NCBI RefSeq assembly: GCF_030056735.1
Contig: NZ_JASHKN010000010.1
Span: forward strand, 14,122-78,121
Length of the DNA: 64,000 nt
Direction of reading: 5' to 3'
From: Rhodococcus sp. IEGM 1409
Lineage (GTDB): Bacteria > Actinomycetota > Actinomycetes > Mycobacteriales > Mycobacteriaceae
The notes beneath the pieces are model-generated. The model worked only from the letters and a program-made list of their open reading frames with translations. It made no database searches and was not told where the DNA came from. Below, piece by piece: positions 21,701 through 30,537 of this stretch (the stretch's first letter is position 1; each line of letters starts with the position of its first letter). A program made the position numbers and the translations under genes.

Positions 21701-23692
21701 CCCGCAGGCGATTTTGCTTCGGTTCCGCGTACCGCGTTCGTGCGTAAGCCGTACTGGCTCGACATTCGCGTCAGTGCCGGTGGTTCGGCTCGCGTTCCCG
21801 GTTCGCACGTTGCCCTGCCCGACGGCCGCCACGTGTGGGAGGTCGACGCATCCGCCGTCACCGACCTGGCGGTGCTCGTGAGCGCTGCTGCCGCACAGGT
21901 GCTTTCGGATGTCTCTCTGACCGCCGCTGTTCCGCACGGTGAACTGGCCGGTGCTGCGACCCTGACCACGACACTCAACCCGCATCCAGGCGGCGCGTCG
22001 GTGCAGGTGCACGCTCGTGAGGGCGCTACGTTCCGTTTGCTGTTCGACGCCGTCGTCACGTCCGGTGAGCCGCTGCCCGAGCTGGTCGTCAGCGCGCCGG
22101 TCAAGACCAGCGCGCCGATGGAAACGCTGGCCGAGGTCGTCGAAGACGCCGGAGAGAAGTGGGATCCGAACGGTTCGCAGAGCCTCGACGACCGCCTCAA
22201 GATCGTCGTGGCCGAGTCGATGGGGTACTCGCCGGAGGACCTTCCGGCCGAGGTTCCGCTCATCGAACTGGGTCTCGACTCGCTCATGGCGATGCGTATC
22301 AAGAACCGCGTCGAGTACGAGTTCGACATTCCGCAGCTCCAGCTCCAGGCAGTCAAGGACGCGAGCCTGGACGAGGTCAACAAGTACCTGCGTTACGCGA
22401 TCGACAATCGCGAAGAGGTTCAGGCGATGGCCGACAAGCAGGCTGCGGAGAAGTTGGCGGCCGATGCTGCTGACGACGAGGACGTTGCTCCCGCCGAGGT
22501 GGCGGTGGAACTACCTGCCACTGCTCCCGTCGTGCCGGCTGCCGCGCCCGCCGATCCTTCGCGTGCCGGAACTGCCGACGACGCCGGCTCCGACGTACCG
22601 CCGCGAGATGCGGCCGAGCGCTTGACGTTTGCGACGTGGGCCGTCGTCACCGGGAAGTCAGCCAAGGGCATCTTCAACGATCTGCCGATCGTCGGTGACG
22701 AGGTCGCCGAGAAGCTTGCTGCTCGGCTTTCCGAGCGTGCGGGCGGCGAGATCACTCTCGACGACGTTCTCGATTCCACCACCATCGAAGAGCTTGCGGA
22801 CGTCGTTCGCCAGTACCTCGAGGACGACGGCAAGATCGACGGACTCGTTCGTACTCTGCGTGCCCGTCCCGAAGGCTCCACGGCCGTACCGGTATTCGTC
22901 TTCCACGCTGCCGGTGGTTCGACGGTGACGTACGAGCCTTTGCTCAAGCGACTGCCTGCCGGCACGCCGATGTACGGGTTCGAGCGGATCGAGGGCTCGA
23001 TCGAAACCCGCGCTGCTGCCTACGTTCCGCTGCTTCGTGAGATCCAGGGTGACGGGCCGTACGTGCTGTGCGGTTGGTCGTTCGGCGGCGTGATGTCGTA
23101 TGCGGTCGCGAAGTTGCTGCGTGAGCAGGGCGCCGACGTGCGTGTGGTCGGACTTCTCGACACCGTGATGGCCGGAGTGGTCGTGCCGGACACCGAGGAG
23201 GAACGACGCAAGCGTTGGGAGCGCTACGGCAAGTTCGCCAAGCGCACCTACAACCTGGATGTTCCGCTGCCGCTTGACGTTCTGGCCTCCACCGAAGCCG
23301 ACGAGGATCAGATCCAGATCTTGATGGACATGATCAAGATGAGCGGCGCCAAGATTCCCGGCGGCATCATCGAGCATCAGCGGACGTCGTGGTTGGACAA
23401 CCGCGCCATCCAGACTGCCGCGTTCAGCAGTTACGACGGAGACGTCGTGCTCTACATGGCCGACAAGTACCACGACGAGCTGATGACGCTCGAGCCTGCA
23501 TTCAAGACCCGCAAGGCAGACGGTGGTTGGGGTGACTACGTGAAGAACCTCGAGGTCGTCTACATCGGCGGGGATCACCTGCAGATCGTCGACGAGCCGT
23601 ACATCGCGAAGGTCGCGGCGGACCTCACCACAAAGCTGGCCCAGATCGAGACAGCCCAGACCAAAGCGTCGGAAACCGGAGTTCAGAAGTGA
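18758..23692 (+). CDS. pks13: Polyketide synthase Pks13 (mycolic acid condensase)
   Basis: A 1644-residue synthase that condenses the meromycoloyl chain with a carboxyacyl unit to form the alpha-alkyl beta-keto precursor of mycolic acids. Domain order is: N-terminal ACP (phosphopantetheine Ser53 in GLASRD); KS (Cys285 in DTACSSS, then EAHGTGT and [10 protein letters not shown]); AT (Ser737 in PHSMGE); C-terminal ACP (Ser1175 in LGLDSL); an acidic Ala/Pro linker with an extra helical stretch; and TE (Ser1441 in GWSFGG, His in [11 protein letters not shown]). It is shorter than the 1733 residues recalled for M. tuberculosis. The ATG at 18758 gives an N-terminus like the known protein; the ORF opens further upstream inside fadD32. 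Confidence 0.96.
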   Translation: MVEQDGAQGKDVVSEMSVAQLREWLRNWIADATGQPVSTIVDDRPLDEFGLASRDAVALSGDIEDLLGVTLTATIVYQHPTIASLATRIIEGEPEAPEETVDASYYVSGGTTDAHDIAIVGLSTRFPGAGHTPSDMWEMLAAGRDGISDLPEDRWAEFMSDPAIKAAVENANTKGGYLDDVKGFDAEFFAMSPLEVVNVDPQQRLALELAWEALEHARIPASGLKGKQVGVFIGSSANDYQLLAVSDPTTAHPYALTGTSTAIVANRVSYFFDFRGPSIALDTACSSSLVAVHEAVRSLRSGDSSIALAGGVNMLLAPPGTLGFDQTGMLAPDGKLRAFSAHAQGIVRSEGGGLVVLKRLEDAERDGDSILAVIAGSAINQDGRSNGLLAPNPDAQADVLRFAYRDAGIVPTTVDYIEAHGTGTDLGDPIEADALSRVVGRGRDDDKPALLGSAKTNFGHLEAAAGAAGLIKVVLAMQENKIPATINYLGPNPHIDFEKAHLQVTPEATDWPRYTGKAVAGVSGFGFGGTNAHVVVKEYVPAETVEPVPVVESPALEDTTVVLAVSGSLPSRRRRAAADLADWLETEEGSKTPLADVARTLARRNHGRSRAAVVAKTRSEAISSLRAVAAGKPAQGVFSADSPSPKGAVWVFSGFGSQHRKMAKQLYTENAAFKAAVDEVDALIQDEAGYSMVEMFLDDSIEYNVETAQVGIFTIQVGLAALLRHHGADAEAVVPHSMGEAAAAYVSGGLNLEDAVRVICSRSRLMGEAEGALVGDDIRLMALLEYSASEIEALLPTYPKLEVCVYAAPTHTVIGGPQPDIEAIVAAAEADGKMARVLQTKGASHTSQVDPLLGELAAELAGIESSTLKLGVYSSVDKDTFYRPGHEPIHQEAYWVKGLRHSVYFTNAVRGAVAHGHTTFVELAPNPVTLMSVAATAFDSGLHDMELIQTLKRKEDESEGVLAALAQLYVHGHAVNLESLLPAGDFASVPRTAFVRKPYWLDIRVSAGGSARVPGSHVALPDGRHVWEVDASAVTDLAVLVSAAAAQVLSDVSLTAAVPHGELAGAATLTTTLNPHPGGASVQVHAREGATFRLLFDAVVTSGEPLPELVVSAPVKTSAPMETLAEVVEDAGEKWDPNGSQSLDDRLKIVVAESMGYSPEDLPAEVPLIELGLDSLMAMRIKNRVEYEFDIPQLQLQAVKDASLDEVNKYLRYAIDNREEVQAMADKQAAEKLAADAADDEDVAPAEVAVELPATAPVVPAAAPADPSRAGTADDAGSDVPPRDAAERLTFATWAVVTGKSAKGIFNDLPIVGDEVAEKLAARLSERAGGEITLDDVLDSTTIEELADVVRQYLEDDGKIDGLVRTLRARPEGSTAVPVFVFHAAGGSTVTYEPLLKRLPAGTPMYGFERIEGSIETRAAAYVPLLREIQGDGPYVLCGWSFGGVMSYAVAKLLREQGADVRVVGLLDTVMAGVVVPDTEEERRKRWERYGKFAKRTYNLDVPLPLDVLASTEADEDQIQILMDMIKMSGAKIPGGIIEHQRTSWLDNRAIQTAAFSSYDGDVVLYMADKYHDELMTLEPAFKTRKADGGWGDYVKNLEVVYIGGDHLQIVDEPYIAKVAADLTTKLAQIETAQTKASETGVQK

Positions 23693-25230
23693 CGACAACC
23701 ACCGCGGAGAAGCTCGCTGAACTCCGCGAAAAGTTGGAGAAGGCAAAGGAACCCGGCTCGGCTCGGGCCATTGCCAAGCGCGATGCAGCAGGGCACAGTA
23801 CGCCGCGCCAGCGCATCGACATGTTGCTCGATCCCGGTAGCTTCATCGAGATCGGCGCCCTGGTGAAGATGGCGGGCGAGGACAACCCGTACAGCGACGG
23901 CGTCATGACCGGTCACGGAACCGTCGACGGGCGTCCGGTTGCCGTGTTCGCGCACGATCAGACAGTGTTCGGCGGTGCCGCCGGAGAGATGTTCGGTCGT
24001 AAGGTTGCAGCTGTCAACGATTTCGCGCTGAAGGTGGGCTGCCCGGTCGTCGGTATCAACGATTCCGGTGGAGCTCGCATTCAGGACGCTGTTTCCTCGT
24101 TGGCCTGGTACGCCAACATGGGTTCACGTCAGGAACCCTTGTCCGGCGTGTGCCCGCAGATCTCGGTCATCCTCGGTAAGTGCGCCGGCGGCGCCGTGTA
24201 CGCCCCGATCAACACCGACGTCGTGGTTGCGACCGAAGAGTCGTACATGTTCGTCACCGGGCCCGACGTCATCAAGTCGGTCACCGGCGAAGAGGTCAGC
24301 CTCGAGGACCTTGGCGGAGCACGCAAGCAGGCGGAGTACGGAAACATTCATCACGTCGCTCCCGACGAGAAGGCGGCTTTCGACTGGGTGCGTGAGTACC
24401 TGAGCTTCATGCCGTCCTCGTGCCAGGAGAAGGCTCCGTTGATCAACCCGGGTCTCGAGCCCGAGATCACCGAGTCGGATCTCGAACTCAATGCGTTCAT
24501 GCCGGATGCCGACAATGCCGGCTACGACATGCACGACATCATTCTGCGGATCTTCGACGACGGCACCTTCCACGAAATCGGAGCCCAGGTCGCGCACAAC
24601 GTGATCACCGGGTTCTCCCGCGTCGACGGCCTGCCCGTCGGTGTCGTGGCCAACCAGCCCACGTACCTCAGTGGCGCCCTCGACGCGGACAGCTCCGACA
24701 AGGCCGCCCACTTTGTGCGCCTGTGCGACGCTTTCAACATCCCGCTCGTCTTTGTCGTCGACACACCTGGCTTCCTTCCCGGCGTCGATCAGGAAAAGGT
24801 CGGCGTCATCAAGCGCGGCGGGCGTTTCCTGTTCTCGTACATCGAAGCCACTGTGCCGAAGGTGACTGTGGTGGTTCGTAAGGCGTACGGCGGCGGCTAT
24901 GCCGTCATGGGCTGCAAGCAGCTCGGTGCCGACATCAACCTCGCGTGGCCGACGGCACGGATCGCCGTGATGGGCGCCGAGGGTGCCGTCAACATCATGG
25001 GACGTCGTCAGCTCGCCGAGGCGGGCGAGAACGCACCCGCGGTGCGTGCTCAGTTGATCAACTTCTACAACGAGTTCGTCGCGACCCCGTACATCGCGGC
25101 TGAGCGCGGATACATCGACGCGGTGATCGAGCCTTCGCAGACGCGTCTCGAAATCCGCAAAGCTCTGAAGTTGCTCAAGGACAAGACGATCTTCAAGAAC
25201 CCGCGCAAGCACAACTTGCTGCCGCTCTAA
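23689..25230 (+). CDS. accD4: Acyl-CoA carboxylase beta subunit AccD4
   Basis: A 513-residue carboxyltransferase subunit that, with AccA3 and AccD5-type partners, carboxylates long-chain acyl-CoA to give the extender unit used by Pks13. Both crotonase-like halves are visible. The N-terminal half has [16 protein letters not shown] and [16 protein letters not shown]; the C-terminal half has [13 protein letters not shown] and [14 protein letters not shown] with [15 protein letters not shown]. The GTG start overlaps the pks13 stop by four bases. Its own stop overlaps the stop of the convergent LysR gene. Confidence 0.95.
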   Translation: MTTTTAEKLAELREKLEKAKEPGSARAIAKRDAAGHSTPRQRIDMLLDPGSFIEIGALVKMAGEDNPYSDGVMTGHGTVDGRPVAVFAHDQTVFGGAAGEMFGRKVAAVNDFALKVGCPVVGINDSGGARIQDAVSSLAWYANMGSRQEPLSGVCPQISVILGKCAGGAVYAPINTDVVVATEESYMFVTGPDVIKSVTGEEVSLEDLGGARKQAEYGNIHHVAPDEKAAFDWVREYLSFMPSSCQEKAPLINPGLEPEITESDLELNAFMPDADNAGYDMHDIILRIFDDGTFHEIGAQVAHNVITGFSRVDGLPVGVVANQPTYLSGALDADSSDKAAHFVRLCDAFNIPLVFVVDTPGFLPGVDQEKVGVIKRGGRFLFSYIEATVPKVTVVVRKAYGGGYAVMGCKQLGADINLAWPTARIAVMGAEGAVNIMGRRQLAEAGENAPAVRAQLINFYNEFVATPYIAAERGYIDAVIEPSQTRLEIRKALKLLKDKTIFKNPRKHNLLPL

Positions 25231-26138
25231 TTCTTTTTGTCACCGAGGGCGTCGAACTGGCGGCGTAGTGCTTCTATCGCCGCCAGGACGGCCGGCCTTT
25301 CGCTGTCGGTTCGCCAGGCGAGGTAGATGTCTCGGCTCAACGGCGGAACCGTGTCGAGCATTCGAACACCTTCCGGTGGTGCAACTCTCGCCAGGCGCGG
25401 GATCAAAGCGACGGCGAGGCCCTGGGCGACGAATTCGACCTGGGTGGGAAACTCTGCGACCTCGTACTCGATTCGAGGGTCGAATCCCTGCGCGCGCAGG
25501 GTCCTGACGGTGAAGGTGTGAAAATCCGTTCCCCGCGTCCACGTCGCCCAGGCATGCTCGGACAGCTCGCTGAGCGCGACGACCTTGTTCTCCGCCAGCG
25601 GATGTGACGCGGGGAGAGCGAGCAGCGCCACGTCGTCGTACACGGGCGTGAAGGAGAGTCCGTCGGGAAGTTCTACGGGCAGAGTGCTCCAGCTGTCGAC
25701 CACCACGACGTCGAGGTCGCGGCGAATCAGTGCGGGGAGCAGTTCTTCGGATTCGCCTTCTTTGAAGGTGATTTCGAGCTGGGGGTGCGCGAGCCTGATC
25801 TCGGCGATGGCTCGCGGCAGAACCGTCCTGCTGGGCGAGACCAGGGCGCCGATGCGCACGCGGCCCGTCACCTCGCTCTGCAGCGACGCGATTTCCGCCT
25901 CGGCCTGAGCGAGCGTCGAGAGAACCTCTGCGGTTCGGCGCGCGAGGATCCGGCCGGCTTCGGTGAGTCGCACACCGCGGCCCTGCGGTTCGAGGAGTGG
26001 AACACCGACCTCGCGCTCGAGTTTGTTCAACTGCTGCGAAATTCCGGAGGGTGTGACATGCAAGGTGCGGGCGGCTGCCGCCACTGATCCGTTCTCGGCG
26101 ACAGCGTGCAGGGCGCGGAGTCTCTCGAGGTTCAACAC
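25227..26138 (-). CDS. LysR-family transcriptional regulator
   Basis: A 303-residue regulator with an N-terminal winged helix-turn-helix (about residues 1-60, [28 protein letters not shown]) and a C-terminal periplasmic-binding-like effector domain starting near residue 90. It is divergent from the EamA transporter gene with 73 bases between, the usual layout when a LysR protein controls its neighbour. Its TAG stop shares bases with the accD4 TAA stop. The GTG start follows a -10-like TAGTAT by seven bases, suggesting a leaderless mRNA. The effector is unknown. Confidence 0.88.
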   Translation of the reverse strand: MLNLERLRALHAVAENGSVAAAARTLHVTPSGISQQLNKLEREVGVPLLEPQGRGVRLTEAGRILARRTAEVLSTLAQAEAEIASLQSEVTGRVRIGALVSPSRTVLPRAIAEIRLAHPQLEITFKEGESEELLPALIRRDLDVVVVDSWSTLPVELPDGLSFTPVYDDVALLALPASHPLAENKVVALSELSEHAWATWTRGTDFHTFTVRTLRAQGFDPRIEYEVAEFPTQVEFVAQGLAVALIPRLARVAPPEGVRMLDTVPPLSRDIYLAWRTDSERPAVLAAIEALRRQFDALGDKKN

Positions 26139-26145
26139 GGTAGAA

Positions 26146-26151
26146 ATACTA
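26146..26151 (-). promoter_or_regulatory. Leaderless -10 element of the LysR gene
   Basis: Read on the minus strand, TAGTAT is followed by seven bases (TTCTACC) and the GTG start. It touches the first of the CTGAAT repeats, so self-repression would be possible. Confidence 0.45.
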
Positions 26152-26187
26152 CTGAATACACGGTCTGAACATTTGCTTGTGCTGAAT
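26152..26187 (+). repeat. Three CTGAAT-type repeats in the LysR/EamA intergenic region
   Basis: CTGAAT (26152-26157), CTGAAC (26165-26170) and CTGAAT (26182-26187) are in the same orientation within 36 bases of the divergent spacer. They are candidates for the LysR binding site. Confidence 0.45.
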
Positions 26188-26211
26188 AGTTAGCGGCAGG
26201 AACATTGTCGG

Positions 26212-27150
26212 GTGACCACTCTGACCTCCGCGACCGCGCACACACCGACCCATACCCGTACTTCTCAGGGGCGCATCGACCCTCGATTGCTTGTCGTCGG
26301 AGGCGCGGCCGCGATCTCGATCAGTTCGATCCTGATCAAACTGGCTGATGTCGGGCCCTCGACAGCCGTCTTCTTCCGTTGCTCCCTGGCCTTGCCGCCC
26401 CTCGCGTGGTTGGCGTGGCGGGAGTACCGCCGGGTGGGCAAGCCGAGCAGGCGGGCGGTCGTTCTGCAGGTGTTCGGCGGTCTGCTGCTCGGGCTGGATT
26501 TTGCATTGTGGTCGCAGTCGATTCTCATGATCGGCGCGGGTATGGCGAGCGTTGTCGTGAACGTGCAGGTGGTTGTGGTGCCCGCACTGTCCTGGTTGGT
26601 GTTCGGCAATCGGGTTCCGATGCGCTTCGTGTTCGCTTTGCCGTTCATGTTCACGGGAATTGCCTTGGCGGGCGGCGTGTTCGGGGGTGGGGGAACCGGC
26701 GACGAACTGCTGTGGGGGACGGCGCTCTCGCTCGTCTCCGGAATCGCCTACGGCGGCTACATCTTCGTGGTCGGCCGTACGGGCGAGGCGGATCGGGCAG
26801 CGAGCCAGGTGTTGATCTCGACGACGTCCGCGGGCATCGCCGGCTCCGTGATCGGATCACTGTGGGGCAGGATCGATTTCGTCCCGGGTTGGGAAGCATT
26901 CGGCTGGCTCGCGGCACTGGCGCTGGTCGGCCAGGTGTTCGGCTGGATGCTGATGGGGCACTCGCTCCCTCGGCTTCCCGCCGAGGTGGGCGCGACGCTC
27001 CTGCTCATGCAACCGGTACTCGCCGTACTGCTGGCGGTTGTGCTGCTCGGCGAACGGCCCGGTATCGGGCAGCTACTCGGGTGCGTCGTAGTTGTCGGAG
27101 CGGTCTCGGCCGTCTCCGTACGTCGCACCCGAGTAGGTGGTGCAGGCTAG
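26212..27150 (+). CDS. EamA/DMT-family transporter
   Basis: A 312-residue inner-membrane transporter with two EamA repeats and about ten hydrophobic helices, likely an exporter of an amino acid or metabolite. The segments LVVGGAAAISISSILIKLA at the start and GATLLLMQPVLAVLLAVVLL near residue 262 are typical first-helix and second-repeat blocks. The GTG start has an AGGA site ten bases upstream. It is divergent from a LysR gene that probably regulates it, and its TAG stop shares bases with the stop of the convergent emb gene. Confidence 0.87.
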   Translation: MTTLTSATAHTPTHTRTSQGRIDPRLLVVGGAAAISISSILIKLADVGPSTAVFFRCSLALPPLAWLAWREYRRVGKPSRRAVVLQVFGGLLLGLDFALWSQSILMIGAGMASVVVNVQVVVVPALSWLVFGNRVPMRFVFALPFMFTGIALAGGVFGGGGTGDELLWGTALSLVSGIAYGGYIFVVGRTGEADRAASQVLISTTSAGIAGSVIGSLWGRIDFVPGWEAFGWLAALALVGQVFGWMLMGHSLPRLPAEVGATLLLMQPVLAVLLAVVLLGERPGIGQLLGCVVVVGAVSAVSVRRTRVGGAG

Positions 27151-30100
27151 TGCACCCGCATCTCGCCGGGCATCCACATGCCCGAGCGGGTTGCGGTCCC
27201 CGTCTCCACCTCTGCCGGAACAGCATTCGGGAAGTACCGGTCGTAGCGCTCGAGTGAGCCCCAGTCCCGCGCCCAGTCGTCCTTCAGGTACGTCGGAACA
27301 GTCGTCGCACCGCCGAGAACCTCGGTGAATCCGAGCGGGCCGCCGTTGTCCGCGGACTGCCAGGTGTCGGTGGAGCTGACTGCGAGGGGACGGTCCGGGA
27401 GGATGCGGAAGTTCGGCATCTCGGCCACGCCGTTCTGATGTGTGAACGGACGTTGGCACGGGAACTGAAGACCGACAGCCCAGTCCAGGAGAACCGGCTG
27501 CTCGTTGCCGATGTACGAGTTCAGGGACTCGAGCTTGGGCACGCGCGGCGGCGTGAATGCCATCCACTGATCGCCCGTGAGGTTGGGATCGAACGCGACC
27601 ACCCGAACGGCGTCGGCGTCTGGCGCGAGTTCGTCGATGGGGATACGGACGTTGCGCCACGACGGTGCGGGCCCGATGTCTCGCGGCATGTACGAACCCT
27701 GAACCTGCACGGTTCCGTCGGGCTGAGTCTTGCCGTACTCGACCAGCAGCGACTGGCCGTAGGTGATCGCACCGGTGTTGTCGACGGACCACACGCGGCC
27801 CGCTACGGACATGACGACCAGCGGTGATTCTTCACTGCGAGTGGGCAATCCGTACCAACTCGAGATGAGGGAAGCAGGTTCCTGCACGCCGGGCTGGTAG
27901 CTGCCCATGACCGGCGTCTTCGAAGGATCGAGACCGAAGGGGAGCTTGGCCGTGCTGCCGTTGATGCCGACGTTGCCGGTGCCGCCGCTGGTTCCGGCGC
28001 CGGAACCGGTGGCGAAGCTGGGCCCGACACTCTGGTTGTCGGTGTTCCCCATGCCCTGCTTGACCTCGATGTAATCCGCAGTCAGATCGCTGGGAACCCC
28101 ATTGGGGGAGAAGCCCTTCGAATCAACCCCGGACAGCGGATCCTCGGCGTTGAATCCGGAAGCGGTCAGCGGCCGCAGATTCCCGGAATTGACGTCGGTC
28201 TCCACGAGAACGTCCTCGGCCATGCCGCAGGTCTTGCCCGCGAGTGCCTCGATGTTGCTTCGGCCCAGCGAGTACGCCGGGTACTGCGACACTGCGCCCT
28301 TGAGGAGTGAGAGCACCTCGAACAGGACCATCAGACCGGCAATCACGGTGAGTGGTGCGGCCGCGAACTTGCGAATTCGTCTGCCCTTGGCCGTGTTCGG
28401 CTTCTCGGGCGGGGCTGCAAATCCCTCACGCAGGTACTGCCAGGCGGCAAAAGCCAAGGCGAGAGCAAAGAGTGCGAGGAACAGGGTGTTGGATTCACGG
28501 CCGTCGTAGGAGATGGTCTTGTCGAACCACGGCACGCCGTAACTCGAGACGTACCAGTAGCCGTTGACGCCGGCGAACGTCAACGCCAGCATCAGGAGCA
28601 GTCCGGCCACGAACACTGATCGGTTACGACGCGAGCGCAGGGCCGACGCGGACACGGCGACGGCGGTCAGCGCGGCGAGAGAACCGGCGATGCCCGCGTA
28701 CGCACCGAAGTGGTGAGTCCACTTGGTGGGGTTGAACATCATCAAGAACATCGTGCCGAAGACGACGCCGACAAGGCGCCACGACGGACCGGTTGCGGCG
28801 CCGGGGACGCGGCCGCGGCGCAGCAACACGAAGAGCGTTGTGAAGAGGCACAGGATCATCGTCAAGAATGCGAAGCGTCGGGCAACGGAGCCGTCGACCG
28901 TCTGGACGAAGAGGTAGTAGTAGCGCAGGAAGTCCTGGTACCACTCGAGGTTGGGGCCGATGATCGTTCGGACGCGGGTGGCTTCCATGACGCCGGCGAA
29001 GGTCTGATCGGCGAAGATGACCACCAGCACGATGGTTCCGGCAGCGGCGATCGGAGCGAGAAGCGGCAGTGTGCCGACCAGCCGGTGACGCTTGACGACG
29101 ATGCGTACCAACGGGCGGACACCGGCGAGAAGAGCTGCGATACACATCAATCCGGTGGGCGCGGCGGCAAGAGTGAAGGCGCCGATCAAGATCGCGGTCG
29201 CCGCAGGGAAAAGGCGTCCGGTGGCGATGGCGCGCTCGATGGAGCACCAGGTGAGCAGTGCGCCGAGAGCCACGATGGGCTCGGGGCGAAGACCGTTGTT
29301 GTACGCCAGCCAGAAGGACAGGAACACCAGCCCGCCGGTCCAGAGGGCGACGTTGCTCCGGCGAACCGCCCGGCCGAGACGCGGGACGACCTCGCGGCTG
29401 ATGACCATCCAGCACAGGATTCCGGCGAGCAGAGCGGGCAGACGCATGAACGGGCTCGCGGTCGAGATCTTCGCCATCACGGCCAGCACTTCGTAGTACC
29501 AACCGAACGGGGCCTCGGGAACGCCGAACCAACGGAAGTAGTTGGCCATGTATCCCGCGTCCGGCGAGACTCGGGCCATGGTGAGGAGATAACCGTCGTC
29601 GGCGGTGTTCGCGCCGATGAAGTGCCAGACGATCAGTGTTCCGACCACAACTCCGTCGATGCCGGAGAACTTCCACCAGCGTGCGGGTAGGAAGCGTCGG
29701 TGCTTGCGGCCGTCGGTGCCGTCGAGGCGGGCAAGGGCGACCAGAGCGACGATGGTCGAGAGGACGGCCACGATCATCGCTACCAGCTTCAAGACGCTGG
29801 GGCTCGACGAGAATCGTGAGTCGATCGTCATCGAGAAGCCGAGGCCCTCGGGGGCAGCGCCGTCGGGCAGGTCGCTGAAGACACCGACCACCTGCGGGCG
29901 GAAGTCGCCGTCGAGCTGACCACGAATCGGGTTGCCGTCGGGGTAGGCCAGACCGACGAACTCTGCTGTGGTCCGGTTGACGTCAGAGCTGAACGCGATG
30001 GCGCCGCAGCGACTCGACTCGACGTCCTCGCGCGACGCCGAAGCGACGACGACGTTGCGATCGAGCACGTCGACGCTGGTCGCGGACACCCGGACGAACA

Positions 30101-30449
30101 TCGACGAGAGTGCCGCGCCGTCGCCCTGTGCAGGTGCCGTCGACAGCAAGATGCCGCCGCCCTCGGGCAGTGAGCTGACAGCGGTGCAGGGGATCGACGC
30201 GTTGACGTCGATGGCAACCTGCGCCATCAGAGGTGCCTCGACGTCGCCGATCACGCCGTTCTGCGGCCAGTTGACCGTCGCCGTCGTCTGCACGACGGGA
30301 AGCAGCGGAGTTGCCAGTGCGAGCACGAAGCCGAGCAAGCCGGCGATGATCGCAACCCATCGAGTGCGATGGAAACGCTCGCGGGCATCCTGACCAGCAG
30401 GAGGCGGCGAACTCGAAGTCTGAGGTGAAGCTGTCACGGCGTCGGGCAC
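27147..30449 (-). CDS. Arabinosyltransferase, EmbA/EmbB-like
   Basis: A 1100-residue GT-C enzyme that builds arabinan from decaprenylphosphoryl arabinose. It has an N-terminal periplasmic jelly-roll region after the first helix, the catalytic DDGYLLTMARV loop near residue 290, about fourteen further helices and a large C-terminal carbohydrate-binding region ending in RSGMWMPGEM. The middle (WYQDFLRYYYLFVQTVDGS) and C-terminus (GINGSTAKLPFGLDPSKTPVMGSY) recall both EmbA and EmbB, so a one-to-one name is not given. It lies 73 bases after the other emb gene on the minus strand and may have its own leaderless promoter. Confidence 0.93.
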   Translation of the reverse strand: MPDAVTASPQTSSSPPPAGQDARERFHRTRWVAIIAGLLGFVLALATPLLPVVQTTATVNWPQNGVIGDVEAPLMAQVAIDVNASIPCTAVSSLPEGGGILLSTAPAQGDGAALSSMFVRVSATSVDVLDRNVVVASASREDVESSRCGAIAFSSDVNRTTAEFVGLAYPDGNPIRGQLDGDFRPQVVGVFSDLPDGAAPEGLGFSMTIDSRFSSSPSVLKLVAMIVAVLSTIVALVALARLDGTDGRKHRRFLPARWWKFSGIDGVVVGTLIVWHFIGANTADDGYLLTMARVSPDAGYMANYFRWFGVPEAPFGWYYEVLAVMAKISTASPFMRLPALLAGILCWMVISREVVPRLGRAVRRSNVALWTGGLVFLSFWLAYNNGLRPEPIVALGALLTWCSIERAIATGRLFPAATAILIGAFTLAAAPTGLMCIAALLAGVRPLVRIVVKRHRLVGTLPLLAPIAAAGTIVLVVIFADQTFAGVMEATRVRTIIGPNLEWYQDFLRYYYLFVQTVDGSVARRFAFLTMILCLFTTLFVLLRRGRVPGAATGPSWRLVGVVFGTMFLMMFNPTKWTHHFGAYAGIAGSLAALTAVAVSASALRSRRNRSVFVAGLLLMLALTFAGVNGYWYVSSYGVPWFDKTISYDGRESNTLFLALFALALAFAAWQYLREGFAAPPEKPNTAKGRRIRKFAAAPLTVIAGLMVLFEVLSLLKGAVSQYPAYSLGRSNIEALAGKTCGMAEDVLVETDVNSGNLRPLTASGFNAEDPLSGVDSKGFSPNGVPSDLTADYIEVKQGMGNTDNQSVGPSFATGSGAGTSGGTGNVGINGSTAKLPFGLDPSKTPVMGSYQPGVQEPASLISSWYGLPTRSEESPLVVMSVAGRVWSVDNTGAITYGQSLLVEYGKTQPDGTVQVQGSYMPRDIGPAPSWRNVRIPIDELAPDADAVRVVAFDPNLTGDQWMAFTPPRVPKLESLNSYIGNEQPVLLDWAVGLQFPCQRPFTHQNGVAEMPNFRILPDRPLAVSSTDTWQSADNGGPLGFTEVLGGATTVPTYLKDDWARDWGSLERYDRYFPNAVPAEVETGTATRSGMWMPGEMRVH

Positions 30450-30457
30450 GGCTACCG

Positions 30458-30463
30458 ATGGTA
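30458..30463 (-). promoter_or_regulatory. Leaderless -10 element of the second emb gene
   Basis: On the minus strand TACCAT is followed by eight bases (CGGTAGCC) and the GTG start at 30449. The spacing equals that at glf, the first emb gene and dprE1. It implies that the downstream emb gene can be transcribed separately. Confidence 0.5.
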
Positions 30464-30515
30464 TGTCAGGGCTGAGCGTGGACCTACCGTGCCCGGGTGG
30501 TTGATAGGTCCACGC

Positions 30516-30537
30516 GTAACAGTTACGACTGGTAACG
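30516..30537. repeat. GTAAC/GTTAC cluster between the two emb genes
   Basis: GTAACAGTTAC (30516-30526) is an exact palindrome around one base, and GGTAACG (30531-30537) follows. The cluster includes the TAA stop of the upstream emb gene and lies 50-75 bases before the -10 of the downstream one. GTAAC cores also occur before both mycolyltransferase genes. Confidence 0.35.
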
